From Gallibacterium salpingitidis (GTDB lineage: Bacteria > Pseudomonadota > Gammaproteobacteria > Enterobacterales > Pasteurellaceae): a stretch of DNA of 44,433 nt. The position numbers were made by a program, and so were the translations under genes. Positions 9,488-19,015 of this stretch are shown here, one piece after another. The stretch spans positions 1 through 44,433 of the forward strand of contig NZ_JTJL01000015.1 in NCBI RefSeq assembly GCF_001678495.1. The letters are read 5' to 3'. How positions within the stretch are numbered: position 1 is the first letter of the stretch; each line of letters begins with the position of its first letter. The notes beneath the pieces were generated by a model. The model saw only the letters and a list, made by a program, of their open reading frames with translations. It was not told the DNA's origin and did no database searches.

Positions 9488-10735
9488 TTAATACTCTAAT
9501 TTTGGTAGTGCTTTGTTGTCGATAACATCTTTATCAATAATAACTTTCTTCAAGCCTGTTAAGGAAGGTAGGTCATACATAGTATCGAGTAAGATGTTTT
9601 CTACAATAGAGCGTAAACCGCGCGCACCTGTTTTCCGCGCTAATGCTTTTTTCGCAATTGCGGTTAGCGCTTCAGGAGAAAATTCAAGCTCGACATTTTC
9701 TAGTTTAAACAAAGCTTGATATTGTTTGATTAACGCATTTTTTGGCACAGTGAGAATAGTGATTAACGCTTCTTCATCTAGTTCCGCTAAAGAGGCGATT
9801 ACTGGTAAACGTCCCACAAATTCAGGAATTAAACCAAATTTAATCAGGTCTTCAGTTTCCACTTGTGCGAATAATTGACTGATATTTTCTTTTTTATCGT
9901 CAATTTTTACTTCAGCGCTAAAACCAATACCACGATCTTTATGGGTACGTTTCTCAATAATTTTATCTAAACCAGCGAATGCACCGCCGCAGATGAATAA
10001 GATTTTTGAAGTATCTACTTTTAATGAATCTTGTTGTGGATGCTTACGGCCGCCTTGTGGCGGTACAGCAGCGATTGTACCTTCAACAAGTTTGAGTAAC
10101 GCTTGTTGCACGCCTTCACCAGAAACATCTCGCGTAATTGATGGATTTTCTGATTTGCGGGTAATCTTATCAATTTCATCAATATAGATGATCCCTTGTT
10201 GCGCTTTTTCGATATCGTAATCGCAGTTTTGTAACAGGCGTAGAATAATGTTTTCTACGTCTTCACCGACGTAACCAGCTTCAGTTAAGGTAGTGGCGTC
10301 AGCAATCGCAAAAGGCACATTAAGTTGTCTTGCTAAGGTTTGCGCTAAGAAAGTTTTTCCACTTCCGGTTGGCCCGATAAGCAGAATATTACTTTTACCC
10401 AGTTCAACATCAAGATTATCGTCATTGCTGCGTAAACGTTTATAGTGGTTATATACTGCCACTGCTAAAGTTTTTTTCGCATGTTCTTGACCAATAACGT
10501 AAGTATCTAAATGAGCGCGAATTTCGTGTGGAGTTGGCAGTTTCTCTAAAGGAGCTTTTTCCTGCTCGCTTGCAGTTTCTTTATTAGCTTCTGCTGCCAA
10601 TAGATCGTGGCAAGTTTCAACACATTCATTGCAAATGTAACCAGAAACACCCGCAATCAGTTTCTCAACTTCATGTTTCTCTTTGCCACAAAGTGAACAA
10701 AAAAACTTTTCGTTATTTTCTGATTTATCTGACAT
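9488..10735 (-). CDS. clpX: ClpXP protease ATPase subunit ClpX
   Basis: ClpX is the AAA+ unfoldase that recognises tagged substrates such as ssrA proteins and feeds them to ClpP. The 415-residue protein has an N-terminal zinc-binding domain (C13, C16, C35, C38), Walker A GPTGSGKT at 121-128 and Walker [11 protein letters not shown]. The IGF loop that docks on ClpP reads RGIGFSAEV, and the sensor/arginine-finger region near the C-terminus reads [11 protein letters not shown]. Its start is 15 bases from the clpP stop, so the two are co-transcribed. Confidence 0.98.
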   Translation of the reverse strand: MSDKSENNEKFFCSLCGKEKHEVEKLIAGVSGYICNECVETCHDLLAAEANKETASEQEKAPLEKLPTPHEIRAHLDTYVIGQEHAKKTLAVAVYNHYKRLRSNDDNLDVELGKSNILLIGPTGSGKTFLAQTLARQLNVPFAIADATTLTEAGYVGEDVENIILRLLQNCDYDIEKAQQGIIYIDEIDKITRKSENPSITRDVSGEGVQQALLKLVEGTIAAVPPQGGRKHPQQDSLKVDTSKILFICGGAFAGLDKIIEKRTHKDRGIGFSAEVKIDDKKENISQLFAQVETEDLIKFGLIPEFVGRLPVIASLAELDEEALITILTVPKNALIKQYQALFKLENVELEFSPEALTAIAKKALARKTGARGLRSIVENILLDTMYDLPSLTGLKKVIIDKDVIDNKALPKLEY

Positions 10736-10750
10736 AGTTTTCTCGCTTAG

Positions 10751-11335
10751 TTATTCTCGATGAGTCAGTACGGTATCAATCAATCCATATTGTTGTGCTG
10801 CTTGTGCTGACATAAAGTTATCACGATCAGTATCTTTTTCGATAACTTCTAACGGTTGGCCAGTATGGAAAGCTAAACGTTGATTGAGCGTTTCTTTAAT
10901 TTTCAAGATTTCTTGAGCATGAATTTGAATATCTGATGCTTGTCCTCTAAATCCACCTAAAGGTTGATGGATCATGATACGAGAGTGCGGTAACGCAAAG
11001 CGTTTTCCGGCAGTACCGCCAGCAAGTAAAAATGCACCCATTGAACAAGCTTGACCAATACAAAGCGTACGTACATCAGGTTTAATAAATTGCATTGTAT
11101 CGTAGATCGCCATTCCTGCCGTAACAGAACCACCAGGTGAATTGATATAAATATTAATATCTTGCTCCGGGTTTTCTGATTCTAAGAATAATAACTGGGC
11201 GACGATGAGATTCGCCATATTATCTTCAACTTCTCCAGTAAGGAAAATGACACGCTCTTTGAGTAGGCGAGAATAAATATCGAAAGAACGTTCGCCACGC
11301 GCCGTTTGTTCGATAACCATAGGGACTAATGCCAT
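10751..11335 (-). CDS. clpP: ClpP protease proteolytic subunit
   Basis: ClpP is the serine-protease tetradecamer that degrades substrates unfolded by ClpX. The 194-residue product has the catalytic triad Ser98 (GQACSMGAF), His123 (IMIHQPLGG) and Asp172 (TDRDNF), with the spacing of E. coli ClpP. I chose ATG 11335 ([10 protein letters not shown]) because AGGAG sits six bases upstream; a longer frame starting seven codons earlier lacks a ribosome-binding site. The start leaves little or no propeptide compared with the 14-residue one of E. coli. It follows tig and a terminator. Confidence 0.97.
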   Translation of the reverse strand: MALVPMVIEQTARGERSFDIYSRLLKERVIFLTGEVEDNMANLIVAQLLFLESENPEQDINIYINSPGGSVTAGMAIYDTMQFIKPDVRTLCIGQACSMGAFLLAGGTAGKRFALPHSRIMIHQPLGGFRGQASDIQIHAQEILKIKETLNQRLAFHTGQPLEVIEKDTDRDNFMSAQAAQQYGLIDTVLTHRE

Positions 11336-11387
11336 ATTTGCTCCTATTGTCAGCAAACCTCAGTGAGGCAGCAATAAAAAATAGAAA

Positions 11388-11414
11388 AAGTGCGGCTTAA
11401 AAGTAACCGCACTT
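11388..11414 (-). terminator. tig terminator made from an inverted DNA-uptake-sequence pair
   Basis: On the minus strand the hairpin begins with the full Haemophilus-type uptake sequence AAGTGCGGT (11406-11414). It closes with CCGCACTT (11388-11395) and continues into TTTCTATTTTTTATT. The 8-bp stem plus long T tract is a convincing intrinsic terminator between tig and clpP. Inverted uptake-sequence pairs used as terminators are well known in Pasteurellaceae. Confidence 0.85.
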
Positions 11415-11446
11415 AATAACTAGAATGATGATAATTTATCGATTAA

Positions 11447-12748
11447 TTATGCACGTGGTGCATTCATAATATCATCGAAAGATTTTTCAACTTCAGATAC
11501 TTGTGCTTTAGCAAGAATTGCATCAACTGCTTGTTCTTCTAATACAACATTGCGAATGTTGTTAGAAAGTTCTTTGTTGTTGCTGTAGTAATCAACAACT
11601 TCTTGTGGTTGTTCATAAGCTGAAGCGATACTTGCGATCATTGCTTTCACGCGATCTTCATCAACTTTTAATTCGTTGCTAGAAATGACTTTGCTAAGTA
11701 ATAAGCCAACTTTCACACGACGTTTTGCTTGTTCTTCAAAAATTTCACGTGGTAATTCTAATGCTTGTTTTGCATTACCACCGAATCGTTGTGCAGCTTG
11801 TTGACGTAATACATCAATTTCTTGATCTACTGCTGAGCTTGGTACATCAAGTTCATTTTGTTCAAGTAAGCCATCAAGCACTTGAGTTTTGATATTTGTA
11901 GTTACTGCATTATCAAGTTCACGTTGCATATTTTTCACAATTTCGTTGCGAAGATCTGCCACAGTTTTGGTGTTTGGACCAAATTTAGCAACGAATTCAT
12001 CAGTAAGTTCTGGTAATACCATTACTTCTACTTTCTTCAAGGTAATTGCGAATTTAGCTGGTTTACCTTTTAAGTTTTCTGCGTGATATTCTGCTGGGAA
12101 AGTCACATCAATTTCGAATTGATCGCCTGCTTTGTGGCCAACGATGCCATCTTCAAAACCAGGAATCATGCGGCCTTGGCCCATAAATAATACGAAGTCA
12201 GTTGCTTTACCGCCTTCAAATTCTTCACCGTCGATTGAACCAACGAAATCGATAGTCACGCGGCTGTCAGCTTGCGCAGCTTCGTCTTTTTCTTCCCAAG
12301 TTGCTTGTTGTTTACGTAAAGTATCAACCATTTTATCTACATCAGCATCAGTGATTTTAACAACTGGTTTTTCTACTTTGATATTTTCTAAACCTTTGAT
12401 TTCAACTTCTGGATAAACTTCAAAAGTTGCAGAGAAAGTTAAGTCTTCACCGATTTTATATTGTTCTGGGGTGAAAGTAGGACGGCTTGCTAAGTCAATT
12501 TTTTCTTGAATGATCGCATCAAAGAAATGACGTTGCATTACATCACCTAAAACATCTTGGCGAGCTGATGCGCCGAAACGTTTTTCAATAATGCTTGGTG
12601 GAACTTTTCCTTTACGGAATCCATCGATACGAGCAGTTTTTGCTACTCTTTTTAATTCTTCACGAACAGCTTGTTCGATGACATCTGCCGGTACAGTAAT
12701 GCTAATACGGCGTTCTAATCCTTGAGTGGTTTCTACTGAAATTTGCAT
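11447..12748 (-). CDS. tig: Trigger factor
   Basis: Trigger factor is the ribosome-bound chaperone that meets nascent chains at the exit tunnel. The 433-residue protein has the ribosome-docking loop GFRKGKVPP at 43-51, an FKBP-type prolyl isomerase domain (about 160-245, with [11 protein letters not shown] and [13 protein letters not shown]) and a helical C-terminal chaperone domain ending [15 protein letters not shown]. The ATG start is preceded by AGGTAGCATAA. It heads the tig-clpP-clpX cluster, and the terminator after tig suggests clpPX is expressed partly on its own. Confidence 0.97.
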   Translation of the reverse strand: MQISVETTQGLERRISITVPADVIEQAVREELKRVAKTARIDGFRKGKVPPSIIEKRFGASARQDVLGDVMQRHFFDAIIQEKIDLASRPTFTPEQYKIGEDLTFSATFEVYPEVEIKGLENIKVEKPVVKITDADVDKMVDTLRKQQATWEEKDEAAQADSRVTIDFVGSIDGEEFEGGKATDFVLFMGQGRMIPGFEDGIVGHKAGDQFEIDVTFPAEYHAENLKGKPAKFAITLKKVEVMVLPELTDEFVAKFGPNTKTVADLRNEIVKNMQRELDNAVTTNIKTQVLDGLLEQNELDVPSSAVDQEIDVLRQQAAQRFGGNAKQALELPREIFEEQAKRRVKVGLLLSKVISSNELKVDEDRVKAMIASIASAYEQPQEVVDYYSNNKELSNNIRNVVLEEQAVDAILAKAQVSEVEKSFDDIMNAPRA

Positions 12749-12858
12749 TTATGCTACCTCAAAAAAATAATTGTACTCGGCAATTTAGGCTACCGAACAC
12801 GCAAAAAAACCGTTGTTATTTACAATAACACGAGTGTACTAAAAATTTTGAACGCCCG

Positions 12859-12888
12859 ATTATATCTTATTCACTGGTAATATGTCGA
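12859..12888 (-). promoter_or_regulatory. Putative sigma-70 promoter of tig
   Basis: On the minus strand TCGACA (12883-12888) is followed, after 18 bp, by a consensus TATAAT (12859-12864). The start would lie about 100 bases upstream of the tig ATG. A small inverted repeat TGTTATT-TAC-AATAACA lies in the intervening leader. Confidence 0.55.
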
Positions 12889-12945
12889 GAAAGCGAGCGA
12901 TAAAAACGGGCAGTTGTTTATTGTTCGTTCAATTTATCTGGAAAG

Positions 12946-13485
12946 TTATTTCGATTTATGCAGCATCATCCTTAATAACGTATTATCTTTGACAATATAG
13001 TGATGATATAGCGCGGCAATGGCATGCAATGCAATCAGAATTAATGCACCATTTGCAAGTGTTTCATGAATTTCTTTGAGAGTATGTGCCAAACCAGGAT
13101 TAGCCGTAAAACCCGACAAAATCGGAAAACCTAAAAATGAAACTGCAAAACCTTTATTTAAAACGGTTAATGATCCTAAAATCGGTAACAAAATAAAAAC
13201 AAGATACAACGCTAAATGGACATAATGGGCCAATTTAGTTTGCCATACTGGTGGAGTTGGCGTAATGGCTGGTGTTTTACTTAGATAAAGATGACGTAAC
13301 CCAATGCGAATAATCACCACTAACCAAACGCAAATGCCTAGAGTAAAGTGAGTACTCATCATTAATTGATGCCAATCGTAGGTTAAATCGAGAGATTTTA
13401 ATTTGACGCTAAGATAGGTGAGAATAATGAAGAGTAATGATAGCCAGTGAAAGAAAATCTGAATTCTTGGGTATTTTTCCTGCAT
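12946..13485 (-). CDS. cybB: Cytochrome b561 family protein
   Basis: This small inner-membrane dihaem b-type cytochrome belongs to the bacterial CybB/YceJ family; members move electrons from quinol, some acting as superoxide:quinone oxidoreductases. The 179 residues form about four membrane segments. Candidate haem ligands are His13 (FFHWLSLL) and His45 in the first half, and the histidines of KEIHETLANGALILIALHAIAALYHHY in the second. The ATG start has AGGA nine bases upstream. It is a single gene between tig and a divergent oxidoreductase. Family is clear; which CybB-like paralogue it matches is not. Confidence 0.87.
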   Translation of the reverse strand: MQEKYPRIQIFFHWLSLLFIILTYLSVKLKSLDLTYDWHQLMMSTHFTLGICVWLVVIIRIGLRHLYLSKTPAITPTPPVWQTKLAHYVHLALYLVFILLPILGSLTVLNKGFAVSFLGFPILSGFTANPGLAHTLKEIHETLANGALILIALHAIAALYHHYIVKDNTLLRMMLHKSK

Positions 13486-13601
13486 GATGAATTCCTAGAG
13501 TGAAGAGTAATATAATAACGGCTTGTGCTTTGATTTTATTGTCTTACAATTAGTTCAAAGTGAGTGTCGTTATTTTAAGCTAAGAGTTTAACAAAATAGA
13601 T

Positions 13602-14417
13602 ATGAAAAGTGTCGCTATTATTGGATTAGGTTGGCTTGGATTTCCTTTAGCTCGTTATTTACAGAGTTTGGGCTGGGAAGTTAAAGGTAGTAAACGAACG
13701 CACGAAGGTGTGGAACGAATGCGTTTACAGCGTGTTGAAAGTTACTATCTTGAATTGACCCCAGAAGTGAATGCCGATCCTGATGATCTTGAAGCCTTAC
13801 TAAATGTTGATAGTCTTGTTATCAATATCCCACCGAGTGAATACTTCTTTGATTTAAATAGCTATGTATTAGGTATAGAAAATTTATTGACTGAAGCGCT
13901 ACTGCATAATGTGCAACATATTGTCTTTATTAGCTCGACCTCTGTTTATCCGATGATCTCTGGTGTGTTTGATGAAGAATATTTGCCGACACCAACTTCT
14001 GATGTGGGTAAAGCATTATTAGAAATTGAGCAACGTTTATTAGAATTAAAAGATATTGATGTCGATATTATCCGTTTTGGTGGTTTAGTCGGTGAAGATC
14101 GTCACCCTGTTCATCATTTATCTGGCAAAGAGAATTTATCAGGCGGTTTGCAAACGGTAAATTTAGTGCATTTAACCGATTGTCTGCGTGCGATTCAATT
14201 ATTATTGGAAACGCCAACTTATCAACGTTGTTTTAATTTAGTGGCGCCGGTACATCCGATGAGAAAAGATTTTTATACAAAAGCGGCAGAAAAGTTAGCC
14301 TTACCATTACCGCATTTCAACGAAGATGATAATGTGATGGAACGGATTATTGCAGCCAATAAGATTTGTCATGAATTGGATTTTGTTTATCAATATCCAG
14401 ATCCGGAAATGATGTAA
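13602..14417 (+). CDS. yeeZ: NAD(P)-binding SDR-type protein (YeeZ-like)
   Basis: The 271-residue protein is a Rossmann-fold, extended-SDR-like cytosolic protein. It has the dinucleotide-binding motif IIGLGWLGFPLARYL at 6-20, ISSTSVYP near residue 111 and ends with ICHELDFVYQYPDPEMM, closely resembling E. coli YeeZ. The normal YxxxK catalytic pair of SDRs is not obvious, so it may bind a nucleotide sugar or NAD(P) without a standard reductase reaction. It is transcribed alone, divergent from cybB. Substrate and pathway are unknown. Confidence 0.8.
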   Translation: MKSVAIIGLGWLGFPLARYLQSLGWEVKGSKRTHEGVERMRLQRVESYYLELTPEVNADPDDLEALLNVDSLVINIPPSEYFFDLNSYVLGIENLLTEALLHNVQHIVFISSTSVYPMISGVFDEEYLPTPTSDVGKALLEIEQRLLELKDIDVDIIRFGGLVGEDRHPVHHLSGKENLSGGLQTVNLVHLTDCLRAIQLLLETPTYQRCFNLVAPVHPMRKDFYTKAAEKLALPLPHFNEDDNVMERIIAANKICHELDFVYQYPDPEMM

Positions 14418-14459
14418 TAACGTTGTAAAGTGAAAATGGTAATAACAAAGGAAGTAAGA

Positions 14460-14534
14460 TGGCTGGGGTACTAGGATTCGAACCTAGGGATGCCGAGATC
14501 AAAACCCGGTGCCTTACCGCTTGGCGATACCCCA
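14460..14534 (-). tRNA. tRNA-Gln (TTG), copy 2
   Basis: The 75-nt minus-strand sequence folds as a cloverleaf with acceptor TGGGGTA/TACCCCA, anticodon stem CCGGG/CCCGG, loop TTTTGAT (anticodon TTG), T-loop GGTTCGAATCC and an encoded CCA end. It is identical to the copy 103 bases upstream and is the last tRNA of the operon. Confidence 0.97.
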
Positions 14535-14562
14535 ACAGGGAAAATAATTGATTTAAAAGAGA

Positions 14563-14637
14563 TGGCTGGGGTACTAGGATTCGAACCTAGGGATGCCGAG
14601 ATCAAAACCCGGTGCCTTACCGCTTGGCGATACCCCA
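14563..14637 (-). tRNA. tRNA-Gln (TTG), copy 1
   Basis: The sequence is identical over 75 nt to the neighbouring tRNA-Gln, with anticodon TTG and encoded CCA. A 28-nt spacer separates the copies. Confidence 0.97.
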
Positions 14638-14645
14638 ACTTAAAA

Positions 14646-14730
14646 TGGTGCGGGAAGAGGGACTTGAACCCACACACCTCACGGCGCCAGAACCTAAATC
14701 TGGTGCGTCTACCAATTTCGCCATTCCCGC
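14646..14730 (-). tRNA. tRNA-Leu (TAG)
   Basis: This 85-nt class II tRNA has acceptor GCGGGAA, anticodon stem CCAGA/TCTGG with loop TTTAGGT (anticodon TAG), a long variable arm and an encoded CCA. It reads CTN leucine codons. Confidence 0.96.
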
Positions 14731-14734
14731 TAAC

Positions 14735-14811
14735 TGGTGGCTACGACGGGATTCGAACCTGTGACCCCAACATTATGAGTGTTGTGCTCTAACCAACTGA
14801 GCTACGTAGCC
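14735..14811 (-). tRNA. tRNA-Met (CAT), elongator type
   Basis: The 77-nt tRNA has acceptor GGCTACG/CGTAGCC, loop CTCATAA (anticodon CAT) and encoded CCA. The G1-C72 pair and lack of three G-C pairs in the anticodon stem mark it as elongator rather than initiator Met. It is first in the operon; the order Met-Leu-Gln-Gln matches the start of the E. coli metT operon. Confidence 0.95.
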
Positions 14812-14830
14812 ATTCGCTTTTGCGGCGCTA

Positions 14831-14859
14831 ATTATGCTGATATATCCTACCCTCGTCAA
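14831..14859 (-). promoter_or_regulatory. Stable-RNA promoter of the tRNA operon
   Basis: On the minus strand TTGACG (14854-14859), a 17-bp spacer and CATAAT (14831-14836) form a near-consensus sigma-70 promoter. It is followed by a GC-rich discriminator (TAGCGCCGC), the usual signature of stringent control. The start lies just ahead of tRNA-Met. Confidence 0.85.
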
Positions 14860-14972
14860 CAACTTTTTTTAGAAAAAAAGATTTTTTAGCTTGTTCGCAT
14901 AGAGAATAGCCAATTTGTTTAAATTTTTACAAATATGTTGAATTGAGTGGGAGAAATATTAAACAAAAGAAG

Positions 14973-15002
14973 AGATTGTGATGAAATTTTTCATCACAAT
15001 CT
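14973..15002 (-). terminator. nagBA terminator hairpin
   Basis: AGATTGTGATGA and its exact complement TCATCACAATCT form a 12-bp stem with a 6-nt loop, 15 bases past the nagA stop. On the minus strand it is followed by CTTCTTTTGTTT, a moderate T tract. Confidence 0.75.
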
Positions 15003-15017
15003 TGAGTGAAAAAAAGA

Positions 15018-16163
15018 TTAATTAAATTGCCATTGACCGTTAACGGCAGTACCTAAAACTTCAAATTTATGATTGAAAGCAGTAAGATTTGCAATCTTAC
15101 CTTTTTCGATACTACCTAATTGATGATCAAGATGAATTGCGCGTGCCGGATAAAGTGTTGCCATACGAATTGCTTCGTCTAAAGCAATGCCAACTTCATT
15201 GACACAATTTTGAATTGATTCAATCATCGTAACGGCAGAACCACCGATGGTACCATTTGCATCGTAACATTTGTGATCACGTACATAGACGGTTTTACCA
15301 ACAAATTGGAACGATTCAATATCTGCGCCGGCAGCAGCAGTTGCGTCAGTTACTAGACACAATTTATCTTGTTTGCACTGTTTTGCGATACGAACATTGC
15401 CAAAATTAACGTGCAAGCCGTCAACGATAATACCAGTATAAACATTTGGATTATCTAATACGGCACCAACAACACCCATATTACGTCCGGAGGAAACTGG
15501 CGACATTGCGTTATGTAAGTGGGTTGCAAAAGTTGCCCCTTGTGCAAAACGTTGATTTGCCACTTCACTGGTAGCATTAGAGTGACCAATTGACACCACA
15601 ATATCTTTCGCCACAAATTTAGCAATATGATCCGCAGTTGCATTTTCGGCAGCAATCGTGATTTTGCTGATCACATCGGCGTTATCTAATAAAAAGGCTA
15701 ACATTTCATCAGAGATTTCACGAATAAACTCTTCACGATGTACACCTTTTTTCTCTTTGCTGAGATATGGCCCTTCTAAATGCAATCCTAATGCTTGGTG
15801 CTGATGGTTTGCCAAATATTCACGCATAACAGCAATTGCGTGTTTAATTTCATCATCAGGTGCAGTAATAAAGGTTGGTAAAAAACTGGTGGTACCAGAT
15901 TTTAAGTTAGTTGCCTGCATAATTTCTAATGTTTCAACAGAACAGTTATCGTTGAACATTACGCCGCCACAACCGTTTAATTGCAAATCAATAAAACCAG
16001 CCGTTAAATTTGCTCCTTTTAAATCTACTTGGGTGAGATTTGTGGGAATCTCTGCAGATTTAACAACATCTTGGATTTTATCATCATTGACAATGACTGC
16101 ATGATCATACAGCACTTGTGTGCCTGTATAGATCACACAATTAGTTAAAGCATATTGTTTCAT
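15018..16163 (-). CDS. nagA: N-acetylglucosamine-6-phosphate deacetylase
   Basis: NagA removes acetate from GlcNAc-6-P to give glucosamine-6-P, the substrate of NagB, in amino-sugar catabolism and cell-wall recycling. The 381-residue amidohydrolase-fold protein has [12 protein letters not shown], the metal-binding HLEGPY, GHSNAT and HLHNAMSP motifs, GIIVDGLHV and the catalytic-aspartate region [11 protein letters not shown]. Length matches E. coli NagA (382). Its ATG overlaps the nagB stop by four bases, indicating coupled translation. The amino-sugar transporter and nagC are not in this window. Confidence 0.97.
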   Translation of the reverse strand: MKQYALTNCVIYTGTQVLYDHAVIVNDDKIQDVVKSAEIPTNLTQVDLKGANLTAGFIDLQLNGCGGVMFNDNCSVETLEIMQATNLKSGTTSFLPTFITAPDDEIKHAIAVMREYLANHQHQALGLHLEGPYLSKEKKGVHREEFIREISDEMLAFLLDNADVISKITIAAENATADHIAKFVAKDIVVSIGHSNATSEVANQRFAQGATFATHLHNAMSPVSSGRNMGVVGAVLDNPNVYTGIIVDGLHVNFGNVRIAKQCKQDKLCLVTDATAAAGADIESFQFVGKTVYVRDHKCYDANGTIGGSAVTMIESIQNCVNEVGIALDEAIRMATLYPARAIHLDHQLGSIEKGKIANLTAFNHKFEVLGTAVNGQWQFN

Positions 16164-16972
16164 TTTAATTCTCTTACACTGTGAATAGCGTGTGATTCTA
16201 ACTCTTTGAAGTATTTAACAGTTTTGACTTTTAATTCTTGGGTTGCCGGTTCATCACAAACAAAAATAGCACGACTATGCATTTGTAATGCACTAATTGT
16301 CCAAAGGTGATTGACAGAACCTTCTACGCCGGCTTGTAATGCTTGTGCTTTGCGATAACCAGTAATTAATAACATCACTTCTTCTGCATCAAGTAAAGTA
16401 CCTACGCCGATAGTGAGTGCATATTTTGGCACTTGATTCACATCATTATTAAAGAAGCGAGAATTAGCAATTAAAGTATCTTCGTTTAAAGTTTTGATAC
16501 GAGTACGAGATGAAAGTGATGAGCCTGGTTCATTAAAAGCGATGTGACCATCTTCACCTACGCCGCCCATAAAGAGATGAATTTTACCGTAAGATTTGAT
16601 TTTTTCTTCATAACGTTGGCATTCAGCATCATGATCATCAGTATTACCGTTCAAAATGTTGATGTTTTCATGTGGAATATCGACATGATTGAAGAAATTA
16701 TTAAACATAAATGAATGATAACTTTCAGGGTGTTCTTTTGGTAAACCAACATATTCATCCATATTGAAAGTAACAACATTTTTAAAACTGATTTCGCCTT
16801 GTTGGTAAAGTTTGATCAATTCTTTATAAGTTGCAAGCGGAGTGCCGCCAGTTGGTAAACCTAATACAAATGGACGATCTTTAGTTGGTGCAAAACGATT
16901 AATGCTATCAACGATATGACGTGCTGCCCATTTAGCAACTTGTTGATCATTTTGTAATGGAATAAGACGCAT
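16160..16972 (-). CDS. nagB: Glucosamine-6-phosphate deaminase
   Basis: NagB converts glucosamine-6-P to fructose-6-P and ammonia, the entry of amino sugars into glycolysis. The 270-residue protein has [17 protein letters not shown], the catalytic-region motif [11 protein letters not shown] (Asp-72-type general base) and [18 protein letters not shown]. coli NagB has 266 residues. A strong AAGGAG lies eight bases before the ATG. It heads the nagBA operon, and a consensus TATAAT lies about 50 bases upstream. Confidence 0.97.
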   Translation of the reverse strand: MRLIPLQNDQQVAKWAARHIVDSINRFAPTKDRPFVLGLPTGGTPLATYKELIKLYQQGEISFKNVVTFNMDEYVGLPKEHPESYHSFMFNNFFNHVDIPHENINILNGNTDDHDAECQRYEEKIKSYGKIHLFMGGVGEDGHIAFNEPGSSLSSRTRIKTLNEDTLIANSRFFNNDVNQVPKYALTIGVGTLLDAEEVMLLITGYRKAQALQAGVEGSVNHLWTISALQMHSRAIFVCDEPATQELKVKTVKYFKELESHAIHSVRELK

Positions 16973-17023
16973 AGATGGCTCCTTGTTTGATAATAAATTT
17001 TAAAATAAAACTTCATTGTTTTT

Positions 17024-17029
17024 ATTATA
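17024..17029 (-). promoter_or_regulatory. -10 element of the nagBA promoter
   Basis: A consensus TATAAT on the minus strand lies 52 bases from the nagB ATG. The -35 region (AACTTT at 17 bp) is poor, so an activator is likely, but I saw no clear CRP or NagC operator. Confidence 0.45.
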
Positions 17030-17130
17030 ACATCAATTTCACTCCAAAGTTTGATTTTTATCCTAAATTAGCAATCTTTTTTACGACAAAAGTGTGTTGC
17101 TAAATTCTACTCATTCAAGCAAAAATCAAG

Positions 17131-17136
17131 TAGAAT
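17131..17136 (+). promoter_or_regulatory. -10 element of the glyQ promoter
   Basis: TAGAAT lies 35 bases before the glyQ ATG in an otherwise empty divergent region. Only a weak -35 (TACTCA, 17-bp spacer) accompanies it. Confidence 0.4.
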
Positions 17137-17170
17137 ATGCGAATTTGCGTGAACTAACAGAAGATTTATT

Positions 17171-18079
17171 ATGACAACACAATTTGATATTAAAACTTTT
17201 CAAGGCATGATTCTTGCGTTACAAGCCTATTGGGCAGAACAAGGCTGTACTATTGTTCAACCATTTGATATGGAAGTCGGTGCAGGAACTTCGCATCCAA
17301 TGACGGCATTACGTGCGTTAGGGCCTGAACCAATGGCATTCGCTTATGTGCAACCATCACGTCGTCCAACTGATGGACGTTATGGCGAAAACCCTAACCG
17401 TTTACAACATTACTATCAATTCCAAGTGGTCATTAAACCATCTCCAGACAATATCCAAGAACTCTATTTAGGTTCATTAAAAATGTTAGGTTTCGATCCA
17501 ACACAAAATGATATTCGTTTTGTGGAAGATAACTGGGAAAACCCAACATTAGGTGCATGGGGATTAGGCTGGGAAGTGTGGCTTAATGGTATGGAAGTTA
17601 CTCAATTTACCTATTTCCAACAAGTTGGTGGTTTAGAGTGTAAACCGGTAACTGGTGAAATCACTTACGGTTTAGAGCGTTTAGCGATGTATATTCAAGG
17701 TGTGGACAGTGTTTATGATCTTGTTTGGTCAGATGGCCCATTAGGTAAAACCACTTATGGCGATGTATTCCATCAAAATGAAGTTGAGCAATCGACTTAT
17801 AACTTTGAATATGCTGATGTTGAGTTCTTATTTAAATGTTTTGAGCAATATGAAAAAGAAGCGCAATATCTGCTCTCTTTGGAAAAACCATTACCATTGC
17901 CAGCGTATGAACGTATCCTTAAAACAGCGCATAGTTTTAACTTATTAGATGCACGTAAAGCAATTTCAGTAACAGAACGTCAACGTTATATTTTACGTAT
18001 TCGTGCGTTAACTAAAGGTGTTGCTGAGGCTTATTATGCAAGTCGTGAAGCATTAGGGTTCCCTGGTTGTAAAAAATAA
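17171..18079 (+). CDS. glyQ: Glycyl-tRNA synthetase alpha subunit
   Basis: GlyQ carries the catalytic site of the bacterial alpha2-beta2 glycyl-tRNA synthetase. It binds ATP and glycine and forms glycyl-adenylate. The 302-residue protein matches the family length and contains [20 protein letters not shown], the motif 2 region [20 protein letters not shown] and the motif 3 region [13 protein letters not shown]. The ATG is preceded only by a weak purine stretch (AGAAG). GlyS lies 1.2 kb downstream on the same strand, with two small genes between. Confidence 0.98.
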   Translation: MTTQFDIKTFQGMILALQAYWAEQGCTIVQPFDMEVGAGTSHPMTALRALGPEPMAFAYVQPSRRPTDGRYGENPNRLQHYYQFQVVIKPSPDNIQELYLGSLKMLGFDPTQNDIRFVEDNWENPTLGAWGLGWEVWLNGMEVTQFTYFQQVGGLECKPVTGEITYGLERLAMYIQGVDSVYDLVWSDGPLGKTTYGDVFHQNEVEQSTYNFEYADVEFLFKCFEQYEKEAQYLLSLEKPLPLPAYERILKTAHSFNLLDARKAISVTERQRYILRIRALTKGVAEAYYASREALGFPGCKK

Positions 18080-18106
18080 TTTTTAGTGAACAAGAGGAAG
18101 GAAAAA

Positions 18107-18724
18107 ATGAAACTTTGGTATTCCACTACAAGTGCCTTTGCACGTAAAGCGGTTGCAACATTGAAATATCATCAGCTTGAAGATCAAGTTGAATTGCTGA
18201 GAATTACTAATTCATTTGATCCTAACTCTCCACACAATAAAGATAATCCGCTAGGTAGAATTCCTGCATTACAAATTGAAAATGGTGAATGGCTATTCGG
18301 TAGTTTATTAATTAGCCAATATTTGGACAGTGTTGGTTCGAAACCAACATTATTTCCGATGAATGCTAAACGTTGGCAAGTATTAGAGTTACACGCTTTA
18401 GTAGAAGGTATTTTAGAAAATACTACGCCAACGATTGTTGCAGAGCGTCGTTTCCGCCCACAGAATGAGTGGTGGACTAGCAGACATCAGCAATTAATGG
18501 AAAGAAATATTCGCAGCTTTAAGCAGTTAGAACAAAAATTAGCGGCTTTCGGCGAAGAAATTAATATTGGTACATTAAGCGCGGTATGTTTAATGGATTG
18601 GTGGATATTTAGACCAGAGAATACAGGGTTTAATTTAGCGGAACATTTCCCTAATTTGGTGGCATGGGCAGCAAAAATGGATGAGAAATATCCATTCTTA
18701 CAAGCGACAAAACCAACAGCATAA
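18107..18724 (+). CDS. Glutathione S-transferase-like protein
   Basis: The 205-residue protein has a thioredoxin-like N-terminal domain beginning MKLWYSTTSAFARKAVATL. Family landmarks are the GRIPAL segment (cis-proline, glutathione-backbone site) and a SLLISQYLDS helix. An all-helical C-terminal domain containing NLVAWAAKM follows. The substrate is unknown. I chose ATG 18107, with AGGAAGG seven bases upstream, over an in-frame GTG 21 bases earlier. It lies between glyQ and glyS and is followed by a glutaredoxin-like gene, suggesting a shared redox or thiol role. Confidence 0.85.
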   Translation: MKLWYSTTSAFARKAVATLKYHQLEDQVELLRITNSFDPNSPHNKDNPLGRIPALQIENGEWLFGSLLISQYLDSVGSKPTLFPMNAKRWQVLELHALVEGILENTTPTIVAERRFRPQNEWWTSRHQQLMERNIRSFKQLEQKLAAFGEEINIGTLSAVCLMDWWIFRPENTGFNLAEHFPNLVAWAAKMDEKYPFLQATKPTA

Positions 18725-18745
18725 GTTTTCAGTTTAGGATGAATT

Positions 18746-19015
18746 ATGACAAAACCAGTTTTATTTTTTGCTCATCTTTGCCCAGATACAGAACCTTTTG
18801 TTAAAGAGTTGCAACGTTTAAATGTTGAATATGAGAGTGTCAGCATTCTTGAAAGTATGGCAAACCTTAAACGTTTTTTACGTTTGCGTGATCAACACTC
18901 TGCTTTTGATAGTGTGAAAGCTAATGGTTATGTTGGCGTGCCGGCATTAGTATTAGCAGATGAACAGGTTATTTTGGATTATCAACAATTAGCCAAGATT
19001 TTTGCGCATAACTGA
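18746..19015 (+). CDS. Small glutaredoxin-like protein
   Basis: The 89-residue protein resembles a glutaredoxin/thioredoxin fold. It has a short first strand (VLFFAHLCPDT), a single cysteine at position 12 in CPDT, the cis-proline segment GVPALVLADEQVI and a final helix. Classical glutaredoxins have CPYC, so it would act monothiolically or have lost redox activity. It lies 21 bases downstream of the GST-like gene and is probably co-transcribed with it. Function is unproven. Confidence 0.75.
   Translation: MTKPVLFFAHLCPDTEPFVKELQRLNVEYESVSILESMANLKRFLRLRDQHSAFDSVKANGYVGVPALVLADEQVILDYQQLAKIFAHN

Noticed and set aside
14347..14792. Short open frames overlapping the tRNA cluster
   Set aside because: They are translations of tRNA genes; the two near-identical ones simply reflect the duplicated tRNA-Gln.
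14978..14999. TGTGA and TCACA arms reminiscent of a CRP site after nagA
   Set aside because: The spacer is 12 rather than 6 bases, and the arms belong to a 12-bp terminator stem.
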